A stretch of 56,541 bases of DNA from positions 1 to 56,541 of the forward strand of contig NZ_CP015097.1 in the NCBI RefSeq assembly GCF_001975705.1, read 5' to 3'. The DNA is from Salipiger abyssi. GTDB lineage: Bacteria; Pseudomonadota; Alphaproteobacteria; Rhodobacterales; Rhodobacteraceae. The notes under the pieces are model-generated. The model made no database searches and had not been told where the DNA came from. It saw nothing but the letters and a program-made list of their open reading frames with translations. This document shows, piece by piece, positions 52,262 through 56,541 of the stretch (position 1 is the first letter of the stretch; each line of letters opens with the position of its first letter). The position numbers and the translations under genes were made by a program.

Positions 52262-54378
52262 GCCGCTTCTCCCTGTTTTGCGGCCATGGCCGTCTGTGCC
52301 TCGATGATGAGATGGCCCGCCGGGCTCAGATGCGCGGAGAAGCCCGCGGGGATCATCGTGTTGGTTTCGGATTCGGTGACGATGGCGGGGCCGGCGATCA
52401 CCGCCCCGGCGCCGAGATCGCTGCGCAGATAGACGCCGGCATCGCCGTCTTCCATGCTCAGCAGGTCGACCAGCACCTGATGCTTGCGGGCAACCGGGTC
52501 GCCGGAGGACGCGGTGTCGGCCGCCGCGCCGGCGGGCGCCGCCTTCGGCCCCGACAGGCCGAGCTTCCAGGTCAGGCACTCGATCTCCATGCCCGGGATG
52601 ACGCGGCCGAAATGGCGGCGGTATTCGGCTTCGAAGGCGTCGCGCAGTACGGTTTGCAGATGCGCCGCTTCGGGCAGGCTGTCGAGCGTCACCATGATCT
52701 CGTGGCCCTGACCGCGATAGCGCATATAGACCGCGATGCTTTCCGACAGCGGCGTGTCCTCGGGCACCCCCAGACGCACGATGGCGCTGGCTTCGGCCCA
52801 CATGTCCTGCACGATCTCCTGCAACTGCGCCATGTCGAGCGCATCCAGCGGCACCAGCCGGGTGCGCACCGCCTCGAAGGCCACCGGCGCCAGCAGGAAG
52901 CCATGCGCCGAGCCGACGCCCGCGCCCTTGGGCACGATGATCCGCTCGATGGAGAGTTTCTGCGCGATCCGCGCCGCGTGCATCGGGGCGGCGCCGCCGA
53001 AGGCGATCATCGTGCGCCCTTCGAGCTGCGCGCCGTTGTCGGTGGCATGCACTCGCGCGGCGTTGGCCATGTTCTCGTCGACCACTTCGACCACGGCGAT
53101 GGCGGCGGTGCGCGTGTCCATCCCGGCGGGGCCGCCCACATGGGTGTCGAGCGCCTGTGCCGAGAGGCCGAGGTCCAACGCGATATTGCCGCCGGCAAAG
53201 CCCTCCGGGTCGATCTTGCCGAGGATCAGGTCGGCATCGGTCACCGCCGGGCGCGTGCCGCCACGGCCATAGGCCGCCGGGCCGGGCTCGGAGCCCGCGC
53301 TTTCCGGCCCCACCGCGACGCAGCCGAGATTGTCGAGCGCGGCGAGCGAGCCGCCGCCCGCGCCGATCTCCACCAGGTCGATCACCGGCACCCGCAGCGG
53401 CATGCCCGAGCCGCGCAGGAAGCGATAGGCGCGGGCAACCTCGAGGTTGCGGTTCTGCTGCGGCGTGGCGTCGTCGATCAGCACCAGCTTGGCGGTGGTG
53501 CCGCCCATGTCAAAGGCGATGGCCTTTTCGATCCCCAGCTCCTCGGCGATATTGGCGGCCAGCACCGCGCCGCCGGCGGGGCCGGACTCCACCAGCTTGA
53601 TCGGCTGGGCGCAGGCGACATCCAGACTGCACAGCCCGCCCGAGGACATCATCAGCATGATCTCGCCCGGAATTCCGAGCTCGGCGATGCCGGTCTTGAG
53701 GCGGCGCAGATAGCTTTCCATCACCGGCTGCACATAGGCATTGGCGCAGGCGGTGGAGCCGCGTTCGTATTCACGGATCTCGGGGCAGATCTCGTGCGAG
53801 AGGGTTATGCGCAGACCGGGCATTTCGCGGCGCAGGATCTCGGCGGCGGCGCGTTCATGCGCGCCGTCGACATAGGAATGCAGAAAGCTGATGGCCACCG
53901 CCTCGATCTCTTCCTCGCGCAGGGTCGGGATCAGGTCGAGCAGGCTCTGTTCGTCGAAGGGCCGCAGGACAGAGCCGTCGGCGGCCAGCCGTTCGTCGAC
54001 CTCCAGCCGCAGCCAGCGCGGCACCAGCGGGGCAGGGCGCTCCATGTAGAGATCCGAGACCTCGAACCGGTGCTCATAGGCCATTTCCAGCGCGTCGCGA
54101 AAGCCGCGCGTGGTGATCAGCGCGATCTTGGCGCCCTTGCGCTCGATCAGCGCGTTGGTCGCCAGCGTGGTGCCGTGCACGACGATGCCGATCTGTTCGG
54201 GCGCGATGCCGCTCTTGGCGATCAGGTCTTTCGTGCCTTCGAGCACGGCGCGTTCCGGATCGCCATGGGTGGTGAGATACTTGCCGGAGACGAAATCCCC
54301 GGCGCCCCGTTCCAGAACGATGTCGGTGAAGGTTCCGCCGATATCCACGGCGAGGCGGGCGGTGGTGTCGGTCATCAT
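52258..54378 (-). CDS. Hydantoinase A / oxoprolinase alpha-subunit family (HyuA)
   Basis: This is a 706-residue ATP-binding subunit. The actin-like ATPase site motif is LAVDIGGTFTDIVLE at the N-terminus; VVHGTTLATNALIERKGAKIALITTRGFRD, MGGTTAKLVLIDD and IEIGAGGGS-like segments fit the family. AAGGAC precedes the start; two ATG codons lie in tandem (54378, 54375). It overlaps the racemase-family gene stop (ATGA). It works as a heteromer with HyuB. Confidence 0.91.
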   Translation of the reverse strand: MMTDTTARLAVDIGGTFTDIVLERGAGDFVSGKYLTTHGDPERAVLEGTKDLIAKSGIAPEQIGIVVHGTTLATNALIERKGAKIALITTRGFRDALEMAYEHRFEVSDLYMERPAPLVPRWLRLEVDERLAADGSVLRPFDEQSLLDLIPTLREEEIEAVAISFLHSYVDGAHERAAAEILRREMPGLRITLSHEICPEIREYERGSTACANAYVQPVMESYLRRLKTGIAELGIPGEIMLMMSSGGLCSLDVACAQPIKLVESGPAGGAVLAANIAEELGIEKAIAFDMGGTTAKLVLIDDATPQQNRNLEVARAYRFLRGSGMPLRVPVIDLVEIGAGGGSLAALDNLGCVAVGPESAGSEPGPAAYGRGGTRPAVTDADLILGKIDPEGFAGGNIALDLGLSAQALDTHVGGPAGMDTRTAAIAVVEVVDENMANAARVHATDNGAQLEGRTMIAFGGAAPMHAARIAQKLSIERIIVPKGAGVGSAHGFLLAPVAFEAVRTRLVPLDALDMAQLQEIVQDMWAEASAIVRLGVPEDTPLSESIAVYMRYRGQGHEIMVTLDSLPEAAHLQTVLRDAFEAEYRRHFGRVIPGMEIECLTWKLGLSGPKAAPAGAAADTASSGDPVARKHQVLVDLLSMEDGDAGVYLRSDLGAGAVIAGPAIVTESETNTMIPAGFSAHLSPAGHLIIEAQTAMAAKQGEAA

Positions 54379-55181
54379 GCAGTCCTTTCGTGAAGAGCGG
54401 TTCCGGCGCTGGCATCCGCCGCAGCCGGGACAGGGGCGGTCGCCGCATCGGGCAGCGCCGCGTAAAGGCCGCGCCCGGGTTCGGGCGCCGATGCCAGCTC
54501 CAGCCGGCAGAGCGCCGCCCAGAGCAGGGAGAGGTTGGAGGAGATCACCGGGCGGCCCAGCCGCGCCTCGAGCCCCGGAACGATGTCGAAGCTCAGCAGG
54601 TTGGTGCAGCTGATAAAGACCACATCCGCCTGCCGCGCGGCCTCCTCATGCGCCAGAAGCAGCGCTTCGGTCTCTTCCGAGGCGACGGCGCCGATGGGGT
54701 AACGTTCGGTGCAGGCATGGGCGACGCAACCGGTCACGTTCAGCCCCGCCGCGTTGAGGAAACCGATCTCGGCCTGATTGATCGCCTCGGGGTAGGGGGT
54801 CAGCAGAAAGACCGATCTGGCCCCCAGCGCCTGAAGCGCCTCCAGCACCGCGCGCGAGGCGGTGAGCGCGGGCAGGCCCGTCGCGCGGGTGATCTCGTCC
54901 GAGACCGCGTCGACCGTATCGGGCCCCTCGACGAAACTGCCGCTGGTGCAGGCATAGAGCAGCAATTCGGGCCGGGTGCGCACAAGGCTCTCGGCCGCCG
55001 CGATGGCGTTGCGGCCCATCTCGGTCAGCGACCCGGCGGTCAGCGCCGTGCCGCCCGGGCGCATGGCGCGGGCATGGTTCATCGTCACGCCGCGAGGCAG
55101 ATGGCGGTGGAATTCCCATTCCAGCGCCATATTGCCGGCGGGGCCGATCACCCCGATGCGCCGCAGATCGGCATGTCTCAT
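54375..55181 (-). CDS. Asp/Glu racemase / maleate isomerase family protein
   Basis: This is a 268-residue protein of the aspartate/glutamate racemase superfamily, with the two catalytic cysteines at C78 (YACTSGSF) and C192 (ISCTNLL). The start GVIGPAGNMALEWEF and the SFDIVPGLEARLGRPVISSN segment resemble maleate isomerases, arylmalonate decarboxylases and hydantoin racemases. Neighbouring HyuA-HyuB genes make hydantoin or related ring racemisation plausible. It is coupled to the PLP enzyme upstream by ATGA. Confidence 0.87.
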   Translation of the reverse strand: MRHADLRRIGVIGPAGNMALEWEFHRHLPRGVTMNHARAMRPGGTALTAGSLTEMGRNAIAAAESLVRTRPELLLYACTSGSFVEGPDTVDAVSDEITRATGLPALTASRAVLEALQALGARSVFLLTPYPEAINQAEIGFLNAAGLNVTGCVAHACTERYPIGAVASEETEALLLAHEEAARQADVVFISCTNLLSFDIVPGLEARLGRPVISSNLSLLWAALCRLELASAPEPGRGLYAALPDAATAPVPAAADASAGTALHERTA

Positions 55182-56395
55182 CCCAGCCGCTCCAGACCGG
55201 CGGCGAGATCGGCAATCAGATCGCCGGGCGCTTCCAGCCCCACATGCATGCGCATGGTCTGACCGCCCGGCGCCCAGTTGGTGGCGCTGCGCAGCGCGGC
55301 GGGGTTGGTGGGGATCAGCAGGCTTTCGAACCCGCCCCAGCTCGCGCCCATGCCGAAAAAGCGCAGCCCGTCCATCATCCGCGCCAGGCGCGGGCGGTCG
55401 ACCGGTTTCAGGATGAAGCCAAAGAGCCCCGAGGCGCCGGTGAAATCGCGTTTCCAGATCGCGTGGCCGGGATCGGAGGGCAGGGCGGGGTGCATCACCC
55501 GCAGCACCTCGGGCCGGTCTTCGAGCCATTCGGCGATCTCTACCGCCGCGCGGTAATGTTGTTCCATGCGCACCGACATGGTGCGCATGCCGCGCAGCAC
55601 GAGATAGGCGTCGTCGGGACCGACACAGGCGCCCATGCGCGCGGCGAAATCCTTCATCCGGGCATGCCGGCCCGGGCCGCAGGCGATGGTGCCCGACATC
55701 ACGTCGGAATGGCCGCAGAGGTATTTCGTGCCCGCCTGCACCGAGAAATCGACCCCCATGGCGAGCGGGCGCAGAAAGTAGCCGCCGGCCCAGGTATTGT
55801 CGATCGCGGTGGGAATGCCCTTGGCTTTCGCCACGGCGACGATGGCGGGAATATCGGGCATCTCGAAGGTCTGCGAACCGGGCGCCTCCAGCCAGATCAG
55901 CGCGGTGTCGTCCCGCAGCAGTTCGGCGATGCCGGCACCGATTGCCGGGTCGTAAAAGGTGACCTCCACCCCCATCGGAATCATGATCTCGTTGCAGGCA
56001 TGGCGGCAGGGGCCATAGGCGTTGTCGGGGATCAGGAAATGCGCGCCCGGCCTGGCATGCGACAGCAGCGTCAGCGTGATCGCCATCGCGCCCGAGGGCG
56101 TCAGCACCGTGCCTTCGGCGCCTTCCAGCGCCGAGACCGCCTCTTCCAGCGCGTATGTCGTGGGCGTGCCGCGCCGCCCGTAGCGCACCCGCGCCTCGGC
56201 CTTGGTGTCGAGCGCCTGAAGCGTCGGGAAAAGGATCGTGGAGGCGTGATAGACCGGCACGTTCACCGCGCCGCTATGCGCCTCCGGATGACGGCCCGCA
56301 TGGCAGAGCGTTGTTTTCAGATCGGGCGATCCCAGGGCCTCGGAAGGGCCGTCGGCAGAGGCGGGCGGCGAGGTCTCGATCGTGTTCAGGGTCAT
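55178..56395 (-). CDS. Trans-sulfuration-type PLP enzyme (cystathionine beta-lyase-like)
   Basis: This is a 405-residue enzyme of the Cys/Met-metabolism PLP family. The PLP lysine is K224 in AGTKYLCGHSD; RYGRRGTPTTYALEEAV, SGAMAITLTLLS, DNAYGPCR and IDNTWAGGYFLRP are typical. In cystathionine beta-lyases this run is similar, so C-S cleavage is likely, but gamma-lyase or synthase activity is possible. It leads a tightly coupled operon with the racemase-family, HyuA, HyuB and MmgE/PrpD genes. That suggests catabolism of a sulfur- or nitrogen-containing ring compound rather than methionine synthesis. Confidence 0.9.
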   Translation of the reverse strand: MTLNTIETSPPASADGPSEALGSPDLKTTLCHAGRHPEAHSGAVNVPVYHASTILFPTLQALDTKAEARVRYGRRGTPTTYALEEAVSALEGAEGTVLTPSGAMAITLTLLSHARPGAHFLIPDNAYGPCRHACNEIMIPMGVEVTFYDPAIGAGIAELLRDDTALIWLEAPGSQTFEMPDIPAIVAVAKAKGIPTAIDNTWAGGYFLRPLAMGVDFSVQAGTKYLCGHSDVMSGTIACGPGRHARMKDFAARMGACVGPDDAYLVLRGMRTMSVRMEQHYRAAVEIAEWLEDRPEVLRVMHPALPSDPGHAIWKRDFTGASGLFGFILKPVDRPRLARMMDGLRFFGMGASWGGFESLLIPTNPAALRSATNWAPGGQTMRMHVGLEAPGDLIADLAAGLERLG

Positions 56396-56464
56396 GGGAG
56401 CGTCCAGTTCTTAGCAGTCGGAAGGGCTGAGGGTTTCGGGTGCCGGATGTCCGCCGGGGCGGTG

Positions 56465-56541
56465 TCAGGCATGGGTCCGGGTCTCGGGGGCAGAGGCCGC
56501 CTGCGGCGAGGCCGCGGCGCCGGTTTCGTCGAGCACGAAAT
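56465..56541 (-). CDS. C-terminal end of an unidentified gene (continues beyond the right edge)
   Basis: The minus strand is open from the window edge to a TGA at 56465-56467 and encodes FVLDETGAAASPQAASAPET followed by RTHA. Low-complexity Ala/Pro tails of this kind are common at the ends of transporter subunits, but the fragment is too short to identify. It lies 70 bp upstream of the PLP-enzyme start and would belong to the same operon. Confidence 0.45.
   Translation of the reverse strand, partial: FVLDETGAAASPQAASAPETRTHA

Overview
The window looks like part of a plasmid or chromid from a roseobacter-group alphaproteobacterium (Rhodobacterales). It is GC-rich and packed with ABC and TRAP uptake operons. 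It carries a par/replication module of the DnaA-like type known from roseobacter extrachromosomal elements: parA-parB on one strand, and a divergent initiator that resembles only the N-terminal domain of DnaA. The genus cannot be read from the sequence alone. No rRNA, tRNA, CRISPR array or intact insertion sequence was seen.

Left part (1-8.2 kb): a peptide-type (Dpp/Opp) ABC transporter on the minus strand (binding protein, two permeases, a fused double ATPase running off the left edge). It is followed by a GntR/FCD regulator, a glutathione S-transferase and a divergent AbrB-type membrane protein. From 8.3 to 19 kb lies a two-armed divergent locus. The minus arm is an acyl-CoA-dehydrogenase-like flavoenzyme, a spermidine/putrescine-type ABC importer, a GntR/FCD regulator and a flavin reductase. 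The plus arm is two M24 (prolidase/creatinase-fold) proteins, a SnoaL-like protein and an M20 peptidase. Three copies of the palindrome CTGCATGCAG sit between the arms and look like operators. I infer import, oxygenation and hydrolysis of a small nitrogenous compound.

An IS3-type transposase remnant near 19.1 kb marks the left side of a catabolic island (19.3-41.5 kb). Two long minus-strand operons and two plus-strand genes share an ATAATGCATTAT palindrome at their promoters, and a GntR/FCD regulator lies inside. The first operon encodes a 407-aa hotdog hydratase, two CaiB-type CoA-transferase subunits, a mesaconyl/itaconyl-CoA-hydratase-like enzyme, a citramalyl-CoA-lyase-like enzyme, a TAXI-TRAP importer, an AtuA pair and a thioesterase. 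The second encodes a Liv-type ABC importer, a short-chain dehydrogenase, a 3-hydroxyisobutyrate-dehydrogenase-like enzyme, a lactonase-like metallo-hydrolase, the regulator and an isochorismatase-like hydrolase. The gene order implies CoA activation, hydration and C-C cleavage of a branched unsaturated acid; the substrate is unknown. An itaconate- or mesaconate-like compound is my best guess.

Right part: carboxynorspermidine decarboxylase and dehydrogenase (41.7-44.1 kb), a PIN-domain toxin with an HTH antitoxin (44.3-45.3 kb), two parS-like palindromes, parB, parA, a putative origin with a DnaA box and repeats, and the DnaA-like initiator (45.7-49.2 kb). A tightly coupled minus-strand operon closes the window: PLP C-S lyase-type enzyme, Asp/Glu-racemase-family protein, HyuA, HyuB and MmgE/PrpD. 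The tail of another gene lies at the right edge.
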